Shown one piece after another: positions 15,914-25,136 of a stretch of DNA of 64,000 nucleotides. The DNA lies in contig JAPLDP010000035.1 of NCBI GenBank assembly GCA_026391695.1, forward strand, positions 1 through 64,000. Reading direction: 5' to 3'. Below the pieces are notes generated by a model. That model was not told the origin of the DNA and ran no database searches. It saw nothing but the letters and a program-made list of their open reading frames with translations. This stretch comes from Bacteroidota bacterium (lineage in GTDB: Bacteria > Bacteroidota > Bacteroidia > Bacteroidales > JAGONC01). How positions within the stretch are numbered: the stretch's first letter is position 1; each line of letters begins with the position of its first letter. Position numbers and translations under genes: made by a program.

Positions 15914-17825
15914 AAAGTTCAATCGTGATATCATCAATAAAGAATTCCATCTGCTGGTTATTCCAGATATAAATTTTCAAACGATCATACAGGGATTTAA
16001 TTTCAGATGGTCTATAATTAAAAATTACCTTCCCCCATTCTCCGGTGTCGAGGAAATCATTAAAGTTACCTGCTGCCCAGATATAATTCTTACCACCCTG
16101 ATCATCAACAGAAACTACAAGATGGACGTTTTTTACTTCAACAGTATTGTATACCCATACGCTGACTTTTATTAATTTCACATCACCTGACAGGATATCT
16201 GCACACGAAGAAGAAAATGTCGGACCATAAAGTACTGCCGAATCAAAAGCAAAGCTGAATTTTCCATCATGGACGGGGCTTGTCACAATTCTCGCTGTAT
16301 CTTCACCCCAGTCACCCGGATGTTCAAAACCATATGTCACCCTGAAAGCCGGTTTAACCCGGGCCATTGTGTCGGGTGAAGGATGCCTGCCGTAGAGTGA
16401 AATAGCGGAAAGTCCACCGTAATCGATTTCTTTGATAAGGTAAGGATATTTCAGCAGGATAATATCACCGATTTCCAATGGAGCAGGTTTTGTCCATGCA
16501 TAGAGAAAATAGGGCATAGACGATTTCGCGACAATATGCTTTAACTCTAATAAATCTTTTCCTCCGCGATTATCATACTGAACAAACTTTGCCGAAGAAT
16601 TATACTGTTTGAGATAATATTCGATGTACCATGGATTATTGACGCTTATAGCCTTTGTGATACTATCACCTCCATACTGTTTATCCCAAAGGGCAATTTT
16701 TTCAGCAATACCCCGGAATTCTCCAAAATGCTGCTTATGATAATAATCCTTTTCAATGACAGTACTAAAAATTCCAGCCACTGCCCATAGCAGTAACAGG
16801 GATCCTTTTAATCTATCGAAAGGCTCTCTGAAAAAAGAAAAGAGAAACATGACCAGAAAAGGAAAAGAAAAGAGGAGGACAGAGTCCTGCAGTACCGGAT
16901 TGACAAGATGTGAGTAAGTAAAACCAACAAGAAAGGGCAGAAAAAACCAGATCAGGCAGATGGTTTGGAATCTATTCAGGGTGATCCGTTTTGCATCTCT
17001 GACGATGCTAAGGATAATAAGAATCAATAAGAGTCCGATGAGAATGAAAGATCCGTTAAAAGTGAAGCAGAGGTGTTCAGCCAACCAGCCCAAACCAGGT
17101 TTGCCCAGCCATAATCCTACACCTCCGATACTCAGGTGGTTGAGAGTGATGGGGATATGTGGAATGAAAAGCAACAGGCTTATGGCAGTTCCTGAGATAT
17201 AGAACTTATAATTGTCTTTTGAGAGAAAGGACAGACCAGTTATACCTGCAATTACAACAAACAGAAAACTGAAATAATGATCATACAGGCAAAGGGACAT
17301 TGAAAGTGCCAAGGCTGCAGCATTCCATATCTTCCAGCGGGCAGATTGCCCTGGACTGTCAAAAAGCAAACGTGTCCAGAAATAGACCATAATAAGTACG
17401 AAGAGCAGGCCTGTGACATAAGGACGGGCGATCTGGCTATAAAGCAGAGGAAACTGAAGCACGGCAATAGTTGTGGCAGAGAAGAATCCTGTCACCTTGT
17501 TGAACCACCGCGATGCCACGAGCCATGTGAAGAATACAGCAAGTACGCCAGCGATAACAAATGGCAACCGGACTATGGTTTCAGAATTACCTGCAAGCCT
17601 GACCCAATAATAAAGGAAAACCTGAATGCCTCCAGGATGTCCGTCCACATAAAATCCATCCCTGACAAGTTCACTAAAAGTATCAAAACGTGTACGGAAG
17701 AGGGCGCTCAATTCATCATTGGAGAATGAAAAACTATCAAAATTCCAGAAGCGGAGTGAGGAGGCGATGATCAGAATGATGACCAGAATAAGGTTATCCG
17801 TATTTTTCAGCGCCGGTCTAAGCAT
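15906..17825 (-). CDS. GT39-like (PMT/ArnT-type) membrane glycosyltransferase
   Basis: This is a GT-C fold integral membrane protein of 639 residues. A first transmembrane helix is followed by a periplasmic loop with the acidic pair D37-E38 (FSNDELSALF), then DGHPGG near 61-66 and about eleven more hydrophobic segments up to about residue 360. The last 270 residues are a soluble, beta-rich domain of unknown role. GT39-like enzymes transfer sugars from polyprenyl-phosphate donors to lipids or proteins. The gene starts inside the last codons of rlmB (8-base overlap) and ends inside the start of the MORN lipoprotein gene. Acceptor and sugar are unknown. Confidence 0.75.
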   Translation of the reverse strand: MLRPALKNTDNLILVIILIIASSLRFWNFDSFSFSNDELSALFRTRFDTFSELVRDGFYVDGHPGGIQVFLYYWVRLAGNSETIVRLPFVIAGVLAVFFTWLVASRWFNKVTGFFSATTIAVLQFPLLYSQIARPYVTGLLFVLIMVYFWTRLLFDSPGQSARWKIWNAAALALSMSLCLYDHYFSFLFVVIAGITGLSFLSKDNYKFYISGTAISLLLFIPHIPITLNHLSIGGVGLWLGKPGLGWLAEHLCFTFNGSFILIGLLLILIILSIVRDAKRITLNRFQTICLIWFFLPFLVGFTYSHLVNPVLQDSVLLFSFPFLVMFLFSFFREPFDRLKGSLLLLWAVAGIFSTVIEKDYYHKQHFGEFRGIAEKIALWDKQYGGDSITKAISVNNPWYIEYYLKQYNSSAKFVQYDNRGGKDLLELKHIVAKSSMPYFLYAWTKPAPLEIGDIILLKYPYLIKEIDYGGLSAISLYGRHPSPDTMARVKPAFRVTYGFEHPGDWGEDTARIVTSPVHDGKFSFAFDSAVLYGPTFSSSCADILSGDVKLIKVSVWVYNTVEVKNVHLVVSVDDQGGKNYIWAAGNFNDFLDTGEWGKVIFNYRPSEIKSLYDRLKIYIWNNQQMEFFIDDITIELYE

Positions 17826-18561
17826 GAAGGGTACGTTGTTTTACAGCTTCATACATGATAATCCCGGCAGCAACAGATACATTGAGAGATTCTATTTCAC
17901 CGAACAGCGGTATTTTAACTTTCTTATCAGCAAGCCGGAGAAAATCTTCTGAAATACCATCACTTTCAGAACCCAGAATAATGGCTGTAGGATTGGAATA
18001 ATCCGGTTCATGATAAAAGAGGTCTGATTTTTCGGTGCCAGCGATGATCTGAACTCCGCTGTTTCTAAGAAACAGAATGGTCTTATACAAATCCCTGCTC
18101 CGGCATACAGGAATTTTATATAGAGCGCCAGCAGAGGTTTTAATAGCATCGGCATGTATAAGAGCAGAACCCTTAGATGGGATGACAATGGCATGTACGC
18201 CAGCACATTCAGCTGTCCGGACGATGGCGCCGAAGTTTCTCACATCGGTAATCCTGTCAAGGATCAGCAACAAAGGTGTCTGACCCTGTTCATAAATTAA
18301 GGGTATAAGGTTTTCGACAGATTGATAAATGATGGGAGAAATATAAGCGACAACACCCTGATGATTTTTTGATGTGAGCCGGTTCAATTTTGAAATCGGC
18401 ACAGGTTGGAATGGTATGGCCATTTTTCTCGCCAATGAAATGAGCTTAAAATAGAGTTCCCCCCTGAGTCCGGACTGGATAAAGAGTTTCTCAATTTCCT
18501 GACCGGAATTTATTGCCTCAATGACAGGCCTGAGACCGTAAATTATGTTTTCCTTGTTCAT
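17818..18561 (-). CDS. rlmB: TrmH/RlmB-family rRNA 2'-O-methyltransferase
   Basis: This is a SPOUT-class RNA methyltransferase. The small N-terminal substrate-binding domain starts NIIYGLRPVIEAI. The catalytic domain carries the three TrmH motifs: NFGAIVRTAECAG (motif 1), AIILGSESDGIS (motif 2) and a motif 3 with IPLFGEIESLNVSVAAGI. The N-terminal wording (YGLRPVIEAI) fits RlmB, which methylates G2251 of 23S rRNA, better than TrmL or TrmH. It lies 9 bases after the GWxTD gene on the minus strand, and its stop overlaps the start of the GT39 gene. Confidence 0.9.
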   Translation of the reverse strand: MNKENIIYGLRPVIEAINSGQEIEKLFIQSGLRGELYFKLISLARKMAIPFQPVPISKLNRLTSKNHQGVVAYISPIIYQSVENLIPLIYEQGQTPLLLILDRITDVRNFGAIVRTAECAGVHAIVIPSKGSALIHADAIKTSAGALYKIPVCRSRDLYKTILFLRNSGVQIIAGTEKSDLFYHEPDYSNPTAIILGSESDGISEDFLRLADKKVKIPLFGEIESLNVSVAAGIIMYEAVKQRTLHA

Positions 18562-18570
18562 TTAATTTCT

Positions 18571-19818
18571 TTAGCGTCGCCAGTTATTTACCGCCATATA
18601 CCAGGCTTCCTTATAGTTTTCGGATTTTTCAATCATATAGTCATTTCCGGTAAAGGGGTTATCGACTTTGACAAAGATAAAAGTAATTGACATAAAATTA
18701 CCCTCCTCGCCATAGATCCATTTCTCAATGTCAGTATAACGATAGACGATATTGGGTGACCCAAAGATGATATAAATTATACCTCTGTCGGTTCTCCACC
18801 CTTCCTGATAGGAAGAAAAGAAATGGTTAGCTTCTTCCACACGGGAATAATATCTTTGTATCATGATCCTGGCCCGGTCAGTATCGGAATACATGCTGAT
18901 CCAGAAGCTATCAACAGCTACTTTAGTGTTTGGATTTTTCCGGAGGATATCATATTCTTTTTTTGTCGTAATGTAACGCAGGGGTTCCATCATTTGCACC
19001 GGGTCAATGACATCAGGGAATCCATCATAAAAACGAAAGAGAGTCAAGCCTTCACGGCTCAGAGTATCGAGTTGAAAATGGTAAAATGCCTCTTTTGTGA
19101 GATTAATGATTGGGGTTTCACCATTCACTAATGGTATGCTGAAGGCACTGTCGCAGCCATAGGAAAAATTGGTCACATCATCTGTCAGGAATGGCGGTAA
19201 AGAAACCGGAAATTCCCTGAAATAGCACCTTACATGAAGTCGAGTGGCATCAGAAGTGTTACATTTTATTGTGAAATACTGATTTTCACTTAAATAATTC
19301 TCAAAAATCACTTTACCTTCCTCATCCAGTACAAGATAGTTCTGTTGTGAATTACTTGACATTTTATGCAGTTCGATCAGCGAGCCGAAAGCCAGTTTGG
19401 AATTCACATCTGTTAATGTGATATGTAAGATAAAGTCATCGGGATAAACGGTTTTCACTTCAAAATCCGAACAGAAGATCGTTTCTGTTCCAAAACCAAG
19501 GGAATCGGTATGACAGAAGGAACCGCTATCTATCAACATATTATTTTTGAATGAGTTGAACAATTCATAACTGATTTTGAATTCTATTTTTGGGACACTG
19601 CCAACGTTCATTTTCCTATAGGTCAGTCCCGACAAATTTAATCTGTAATATAACCTGCTTTTGAAATCAGAGAGATGAAAAGGTATATATTCAATTTGTG
19701 CGAAATTATTTTCACTTTTATACAGAGAAGCCAGGTTTGTGATACCTAACTTGTTGATGGTGAGACAACCTGCAAGAGTCAGGGCGACAAGGCAAAAAAA
19801 CGGGATCTTTTTTTTCAT
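18571..19818 (-). CDS. GWxTD-domain lipoprotein
   Basis: A lipoprotein signal peptide ends at LAGC (C18). The C-terminal 100 residues hold the GWxTD signature (EGWRTDRGIIYIIFGSP) and a WIYGEEGNF strand. The middle, from about residue 60 to 280, is a beta-rich region. GWxTD proteins are common in Bacteroidota and relatives; their function is not established. The gene overlaps the end of rmuC by 4 bases and sits 9 bases before rlmB, so it belongs to the same transcription unit. Membrane-anchored, probably periplasmic. Confidence 0.85.
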   Translation of the reverse strand: MKKKIPFFCLVALTLAGCLTINKLGITNLASLYKSENNFAQIEYIPFHLSDFKSRLYYRLNLSGLTYRKMNVGSVPKIEFKISYELFNSFKNNMLIDSGSFCHTDSLGFGTETIFCSDFEVKTVYPDDFILHITLTDVNSKLAFGSLIELHKMSSNSQQNYLVLDEEGKVIFENYLSENQYFTIKCNTSDATRLHVRCYFREFPVSLPPFLTDDVTNFSYGCDSAFSIPLVNGETPIINLTKEAFYHFQLDTLSREGLTLFRFYDGFPDVIDPVQMMEPLRYITTKKEYDILRKNPNTKVAVDSFWISMYSDTDRARIMIQRYYSRVEEANHFFSSYQEGWRTDRGIIYIIFGSPNIVYRYTDIEKWIYGEEGNFMSITFIFVKVDNPFTGNDYMIEKSENYKEAWYMAVNNWRR

Positions 19819-21158
19819 TCTTCAATTTCACTGAGGATACTGTCCTCCTCTGCCGGCAGGTTGCCGGACAGATGTTTAGTAGTTTTCGCACCGAGTTCTT
19901 TCAGTTTCTGAGCCCGGTTAACGATGTTGCCTTTTCCCGAGAACAATTTTTTCTTTGCTTCCTCAAATGTACCTGATACTGTATTAATCTGGTTACCGAG
20001 CCGTTTCATATCCTCAATAAATGAAACGAATTTATCATACAGGGCTCCGCCCTGTTGAGCTATTTCGAGGGCATTCTGGGTTTGTTTTTCCTGCCGCCAG
20101 ATGGATTCCACGGTTTTAAGAGTGGCAAGAAGGGTGGTAGGACTGACAATGACAATTTTTTTCTCCCATGCGAAGTTAAACAATCCATTATCGGCCTCAA
20201 TGGCAGCACTGAATGCCGATTCCATCGGCAGAAACAGCAGAATGAAATCGGGTGTAATAAAGAAATCGGTACTTTGGTAATTCTTATCACTCAACAATTT
20301 AACATGATTTCTGATGGAATCGACATGCTGCCGGATGAATTTTTCTTTTTCCTCCGGGATTTCGGAATTGACAGAGGCTTCATAAGCGAGAAGGGATACC
20401 TTAGAATCAATAATCAGGTGTTTTTTCTCTGGCAGGTGAATGATCACATCAGGCCGGATCAGTTCACCTTCCTGTGTTCTGGCCGACACCTGCACTTCAT
20501 ACTCTTCCCCCTTCCGCAGTCCTGACCGTTCAAGCACATGTTCAAGTACCATTTCTCCCCAGTTACCCATCTTTTTCACATCACCCTTCAGGGCTTTGGT
20601 CAGGTTTGTAGCATCATCGCTGATCCGGATATTCAGATCATGAAGGTTTTTCAATTCAGCCTTCAGGTCAGTTTGATCCTTAAGACCTTTCTGATAGGTA
20701 TCCTCGACCTTTTTCTCGAACAACCGGATATTTTCCTTTAAGGGATTAAGGATCAGTTCAAGGTTGTTACGGTTTTGCTCCGTGAAAGTCTTGGATTTTT
20801 CTTCAAAAATCCTGGTAGCCAGGTTCTCAAATTCATCCTTAAATTTTTTCTGAATATTTTCTATTTCGGTTTTTTGTTCCGCCAATTTTTCCTGCAGGTT
20901 CTTATACTCAACTTCCTGGCGAGCAAGGCGGGTTGCCAGATCCTGTGATTGTGAACGAGCTTCCGTGATCCGGCCATCGAGTGTACTGTTTTCGTTCCGG
21001 GTTGTTTCCAGAGAATTCTGAAGTATACCTTTTTCTTTATCCAGTCCGGCGATGTGCTTTTCAAGATTACGTTTGTCGATGAGGTGAGCACTGCGTAAAA
21101 TCAGCCAGGCAAATAGGGCTCCGACAGTCAAGCCAATGAGGATATATAATAACTGCAT
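19815..21158 (-). CDS. rmuC: RmuC-family protein (DNA recombination)
   Basis: An N-terminal transmembrane helix (about residues 3-20) is followed by a long coiled coil (about 30-170) and then the RmuC domain. That domain shows the family runs GNWGEMVLEHVLERSGLR, IRPDVIIHLP, HLIIDSKVSLLAYE and FLPMESAFSAAI. RmuC limits inversion events between short inverted repeats in E. coli and has a PD-(D/E)xK-like nuclease fold; the D and K of IIDSKVS are part of it. Length is normal. It lies 31 bases after amrS and overlaps the following GWxTD gene. Confidence 0.9.
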   Translation of the reverse strand: MQLLYILIGLTVGALFAWLILRSAHLIDKRNLEKHIAGLDKEKGILQNSLETTRNENSTLDGRITEARSQSQDLATRLARQEVEYKNLQEKLAEQKTEIENIQKKFKDEFENLATRIFEEKSKTFTEQNRNNLELILNPLKENIRLFEKKVEDTYQKGLKDQTDLKAELKNLHDLNIRISDDATNLTKALKGDVKKMGNWGEMVLEHVLERSGLRKGEEYEVQVSARTQEGELIRPDVIIHLPEKKHLIIDSKVSLLAYEASVNSEIPEEKEKFIRQHVDSIRNHVKLLSDKNYQSTDFFITPDFILLFLPMESAFSAAIEADNGLFNFAWEKKIVIVSPTTLLATLKTVESIWRQEKQTQNALEIAQQGGALYDKFVSFIEDMKRLGNQINTVSGTFEEAKKKLFSGKGNIVNRAQKLKELGAKTTKHLSGNLPAEEDSILSEIEE

Positions 21159-21189
21159 TGTTTTTTATTTGTAAAAATACTGATTCTTC

Positions 21190-22197
21190 TCATTCCATGA
21201 TTGCCACTTTATTCCCGCACTTGACACAGTGGCCGGTTTTATCAAGTCCCGACACAGATGTCCAGTATCCGTCGCGCCTGATGACCGGATTTCCGCACCT
21301 ATTGCAAGCTGTATCACGGCCAGTAGTGCTGGCTACATTACCCAGATACACATAATCCAGGTATCGCATTGCGACAGCATAGAGTTTCTGCAGTGTTGCA
21401 AAGGGTGTTCCTTCGATAGTCATTTTATATGTTGGGTAATACCTCGAAAGATGAAGTATTGTGTCTGCCCCTAGCTCATTGCGTATCCATTTGCACATTT
21501 CGCCGAAAACTTTTTCGTCATCGTTCAAGGTAGGGATGATCAGATTGGTAATCTCCAGATGCTTTCCTGCCATAGCAATGGATTTCAACGCGTTCCTGAC
21601 AGGTTCGAGGCGGGAGGCGGTTATTTTCCTGTAAAAATCGTTTGTGAAAGCCTTAAGGTCAACACTATAGGCATCTATAACGGGCATGATTTCCTGTAAA
21701 GGATTGACATTTATGAAGCCATTTGTAACCATTACATTTTTCAACTGCTTTTCTTTCGCCAGTAATGCTATTTCGTTCATGTATTCATACCAGACGATAG
21801 GTTCATTATATGTATAAGCGATGCCGATATTATCAGGATTTGATGCCGCCATTCGTATGTGGTCAATTGCAGAATAATCCTTAATTTGGGAAAATTCCTC
21901 GATACATGATTGGGAAATTTCTGAGTTTTGGCAAAATGAACAATGCAGGTTGCAGCCCAGGCTGCCAATGCTGTAAATAGTTCTACCAGGAAAAAAATGA
22001 TACATGGGCTTCTTCTCAATAGGGTCAAAATGTATGGCCGATACCATACCATAATTTTCTGAAAAGAGTTTGCCTCCGATATTTTTTCTCACATGGCAGC
22101 TTCCGCGTTTACCAGGGTTGATATGGCAATTATGAGGGCAGAGGATGCATTGGACTGAGTCCTTTTCCAAGTGAGTGTAAAAAGAAGCTTCTTTCAT
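21190..22197 (-). CDS. amrS: AmmeMemoRadiSam-type radical SAM enzyme
   Basis: This radical SAM protein has its [4Fe-4S] cysteines at C82, C86 and C89 (GCNLHCSFCQN). An N-terminal Cys cluster QCILCPHNC-x-I-x-PGKRGSC precedes it, as in AmrS and PflA-like activases, and a C-terminal CxxC...CxxC zinc-ribbon-like tail ends the protein (CNRCG, CVKCG). The motif order matches AmrS, which in other genomes is encoded with AMMECR1 and MEMO proteins. Those partners are not in this window. The reaction is unknown. It is the first gene of the minus-strand run leading to rmuC. Confidence 0.85.
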   Translation of the reverse strand: MKEASFYTHLEKDSVQCILCPHNCHINPGKRGSCHVRKNIGGKLFSENYGMVSAIHFDPIEKKPMYHFFPGRTIYSIGSLGCNLHCSFCQNSEISQSCIEEFSQIKDYSAIDHIRMAASNPDNIGIAYTYNEPIVWYEYMNEIALLAKEKQLKNVMVTNGFINVNPLQEIMPVIDAYSVDLKAFTNDFYRKITASRLEPVRNALKSIAMAGKHLEITNLIIPTLNDDEKVFGEMCKWIRNELGADTILHLSRYYPTYKMTIEGTPFATLQKLYAVAMRYLDYVYLGNVASTTGRDTACNRCGNPVIRRDGYWTSVSGLDKTGHCVKCGNKVAIME

Positions 22198-22337
22198 ATA
22201 CTTTGAGAAATTGACCCTATAAAGTTAATTGAAAGTTGTATGCCCTTACAATGAATGTTCAGATATCTAAATTCCAAACCTTACTTCGGAATAAATCCCA
22301 AGCCAAGAGGGGTCAATGAGTAGTAAAACCGAATGTA

Positions 22338-22961
22338 TCAATGAGTATTCTTTTTTCTCTTGTTGATATGTTTAAAGATGAACCAGGCCAATGCAATAAG
22401 GAGTAATCCCAGGACTATAATATCGATGATATGACTATACTTCATAAGGAGATTCCATCCTGTTTCTCCCCATTTGAAACCGACATAAGTAAGGAATGAA
22501 TTCCACAGACCTGCACCGGCGATGGTATAAATTGAAAATTTCAGCAGATTCATTTTCCCGAATCCGGCCGGTATAGATATCAAATGTCGCACAACAGGAA
22601 TAAAACGGCAGAAAAAGATGGTGGCATCCCCATACTTATTAAAAAACCGTTCGCTGGTATCCAGATCATGCCTGTTTAAAAGAAAGTATTTACCGAACCT
22701 GTCGATGAATGGCCTGCCTCCCCAGCTGCCTATGAAATAGGATATCATGGAACCGAAGATACTTCCAAGTGTACTCGCCATAATCACACCCGGGAAGGTG
22801 AAGCGGTTTTGCGCGATCAGTAATCCGGCAGGCGGCATGACAACTTCACTCGGCACGGGAAATATCATGCTTTCCATTGTCATAAGTATAAAAATACTAA
22901 AGTACCCGGCTTGATTATAAAAGTCGATGATATGCCTGACGAGAAACTCAGTGATGCCCAT
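22338..22961 (-). CDS. DedA-family membrane protein
   Basis: This inner-membrane protein of the DedA/SNARE-associated (VTT) family has about five hydrophobic segments. It carries the family runs ESMIFPVPSEVVMPPAG, GSMISYFIGSWGGRPF and FFCRFIPVVRHLISIPAG, with the conserved arginines of the F-x-R-x-x-P helix. DedA proteins recycle undecaprenyl phosphate or phosphatidylethanolamine across the membrane in studied bacteria. The ATG at 22961 (MGITEF) is preferred; an in-frame ATG at 22997 adds 12 residues. It is convergent with nothing nearby and lies 140 bases after amrS on the same strand. Confidence 0.85.
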   Translation of the reverse strand: MGITEFLVRHIIDFYNQAGYFSIFILMTMESMIFPVPSEVVMPPAGLLIAQNRFTFPGVIMASTLGSIFGSMISYFIGSWGGRPFIDRFGKYFLLNRHDLDTSERFFNKYGDATIFFCRFIPVVRHLISIPAGFGKMNLLKFSIYTIAGAGLWNSFLTYVGFKWGETGWNLLMKYSHIIDIIVLGLLLIALAWFIFKHINKRKKNTH

Positions 22962-23211
22962 TACAAAAAATTCATTAGAAAGTGCAAAGATGTACATTAA
23001 TTTTCAAATACTCTTGTCATCAGCAGAGCTTTTAAAACTTAATTTTTGTCCAGCAACTGAACCATGACATGACAAATTCCCGCCTGATCCATGAAGTGTT
23101 ATGGATGGTAAATTTATATTATCAGACAATAAGCAGGATAAAAATTTGTTATTGTAACAAATTGAGTTAATTTTGTTTCCCGATTCCTTCTCACAAAAGA
23201 TCAGATAAAAT

Positions 23212-23340
23212 ATGAAACGAATTCTTGTCTTTATAGCCACCGTAATCCTTCTGGCCGTTACGTTATCTTCGTGCAAGACCAGGGAGAAATGCCCTGCTTA
23301 TGGTGAGTCGCATAAATATCAGGTTGAACAGAGGTATTAA
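23212..23340 (+). CDS. Small lipoprotein (42 residues)
   Basis: From ATG 23212 the product is MKRILVFIATVILLAV, then TLSSC with C21 as the lipidation site, and a short polar tail containing REKCPAYGES. The basic start, hydrophobic core and lipobox are complete, and the CPAY tail is a pattern I recognise from short Bacteroidota lipoproteins. Function is unknown. It lies about 105 bases before the outer-membrane-type gene. Confidence 0.6.
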   Translation: MKRILVFIATVILLAVTLSSCKTREKCPAYGESHKYQVEQRY

Positions 23341-23386
23341 AGGTGCATTATCCTGTTTCATTTCCATGAAACAAAATCATGGTATT

Positions 23387-23417
23387 TTTGTTATTTCTTG
23401 AGAATTCATTATCTTTG
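23387..23417 (+). promoter_or_regulatory. Bacteroidota-type promoter
   Basis: TTTG at 23387-23390, 19 bases, then TATCTTTG at 23410-23417: an exact match to the phylum's TTTG-N19-TAnnTTTG promoter. The start codon of the outer-membrane-type protein follows at 23445, giving a short 5' leader. Confidence 0.7.
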
Positions 23418-23444
23418 ATGCAATAACTTTCTTTCCCTGATGCC

Positions 23445-24227
23445 ATGCGATTTTGGATTTATATACTGCTAGGCATAATCCTGATGACAGGGGTACGACC
23501 TGATTGTCGTGCTCAGTCATATGATGAGGAAGACATAGAGAATTTCAGCGACAGTGTTTTGCTAACCAAGGAGATGAGCGGAGGATTTATTTTACATTCA
23601 ATGGGTTGGGGCATCGAATTCCGTAAAGGGAAAAATCTAAGTGCACGAAAAATGCTGCAGATGGAATTTGATTTCACAGAGATGAAATCCCCAAAAGAAA
23701 TCAGGGTGATAAATCCATACTTTACCAATGCCAAAAGTTATATTTATGGAAAACTAAACAATGTTTTCCTCATCCGTGGTGGTTTTGGCCTGCATAACCT
23801 TCTGAACAGTAAGCCTTACTGGGGAGGTGTAGAACTAAGGTATTTCTTTTCCGGTGGTGCTTCGCTGGGGTTGGCAAAGCCCGTATATCTCAATATTATA
23901 AATCTTGTCTCCATATCGCAGTACTATTTTGAATATGAACTGTCAACGGAAAAATATGATCCGGACAAGCACTTCCGTGATAACATATACGGCCGGGCAG
24001 CTTTTTTAAAAGGTTTTAATCAGATGGCTTTTTATCCGGGCATCTATGGAAAATTTGGATTTACATTTGATTTCGGACCTTATGATGCCATCGTAAAGAA
24101 ACTTGAAGCAGGGGTTACCATAGATTTCTTCCCTATACCCATACCTATGATGGCATATAATGACCCGGAATATTATTTCCTGACCATTTATTTAGGCATT
24201 AATTTCGGAAAGCGTTTTAACAGATAG
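23445..24227 (+). CDS. Outer-membrane-type beta-rich protein, unknown function
   Basis: The signal peptide (MRFWIYILLGII, cleaved near CRAQ at about residue 24) is followed by alternating amphipathic strands rich in Tyr, Phe and Gly. The C-terminus ends in strands (YYFLTIYLGINFGKRF) typical of outer-membrane beta barrels. I recognise it only as a conserved Bacteroidota hypothetical. A good promoter lies directly upstream, so it is probably monocistronic. It converges with lutA, whose stop is 39 bases away. Confidence 0.65.
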   Translation: MRFWIYILLGIILMTGVRPDCRAQSYDEEDIENFSDSVLLTKEMSGGFILHSMGWGIEFRKGKNLSARKMLQMEFDFTEMKSPKEIRVINPYFTNAKSYIYGKLNNVFLIRGGFGLHNLLNSKPYWGGVELRYFFSGGASLGLAKPVYLNIINLVSISQYYFEYELSTEKYDPDKHFRDNIYGRAAFLKGFNQMAFYPGIYGKFGFTFDFGPYDAIVKKLEAGVTIDFFPIPIPMMAYNDPEYYFLTIYLGINFGKRFNR

Positions 24228-24266
24228 GCTAAACTTACTATCATTGACTGCCTATTGTCAAGTGTT

Positions 24267-24986
24267 TTACCATCCTGATGCCAGAACATCAGCTATGTGA
24301 AGCACCTTGATGGGCAGGTTATTTCTGCGGATATATCCTTCCTGATGCATGAGGCAGGAGGAATCGGTAGAAATAATATATTCAGCTCCAGTTTCAAGTG
24401 CATTAGTGACCTTTTGTTCAGCCATTGCTGATGCGATGGCCTGATACTTGACGGAAAAGGTGCCACCGAAACCGCAACAAACATCTGTGTCCCTCATTTC
24501 TCTCAGTTCAAGACCCCTGACCTGCTGCAACAGAATTCTTGGCTCTTCCTTAATACCATACTCCCTCAATGCCGAACAAGAATCATGGTATGTGACAACG
24601 GATTCAAATGTGGCGCCGACATCTTGTATATCGAGGACATTAACGATGAAATCGGTGAATTCAAAGATATTTTCCTTCAGTTTTTTGTATTCGATATGGA
24701 GGGCTGAATTATAAAACAGCTTATCGAAATAATTCCTGACGTATCCGACGCAGGAGGCAGAGGGCCCAACCACATAACGGTTATTGGGGAAATCTTTAAT
24801 AAACTTCTCTCCCACAGTTTTGGCTTCATCCCAAAATCCGTTGTTGAAGGCCATTTGCCCGCAGCATGTCTGATTATCGTTATAGTGCACTTTCACGCCC
24901 AGCTTCTCCAGCACCTTTACCATATTCATACCCGTTGAGGGATAGATCTGATCAATAAAACATGGAATAAATATATCGACTTCCAT
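24267..24986 (-). CDS. lutA: LutA/LldE-like (Fe-S)-binding oxidoreductase subunit
   Basis: The protein has two cysteine-rich CCG domains: TCCGQMAFNNG in the first half and VCCGFGGTFSVKY in the second, with CF-x-x-x-x-YP near the start and YHDSCSALR between them. This is the LutA/LldE subunit of the LutABC iron-sulfur complex that oxidises L-lactate; GlpC and HdrB share the domain. ATG 24986 (MEVDIFIPCF) is the family start; the frame stays open to an ATG at 25100, but the extra 38 residues do not fit. LutB and LutC are not next to it, so its partner must lie elsewhere. Confidence 0.8.
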   Translation of the reverse strand: MEVDIFIPCFIDQIYPSTGMNMVKVLEKLGVKVHYNDNQTCCGQMAFNNGFWDEAKTVGEKFIKDFPNNRYVVGPSASCVGYVRNYFDKLFYNSALHIEYKKLKENIFEFTDFIVNVLDIQDVGATFESVVTYHDSCSALREYGIKEEPRILLQQVRGLELREMRDTDVCCGFGGTFSVKYQAIASAMAEQKVTNALETGAEYIISTDSSCLMHQEGYIRRNNLPIKVLHIADVLASGW

Positions 24987-25136
24987 AAGCAAGCAAATAA
25001 GTAACATCTGCGATCCAAAAGTACGATTAATATTTGATAATTTGAAAACCGGAATACAGATAAATATTTGCGGGCATTGAAACGGTAAGTATATGGACAC
25101 AATTAAATAAAAGGGAATGAGAAAACGGATAAATAC

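Noticed and set aside
23004-23276. A 90-residue frame on the minus strand between dedA and the small lipoprotein
   Set aside because: It lies opposite the lipoprotein gene and has no signal, motif or composition of a real protein.
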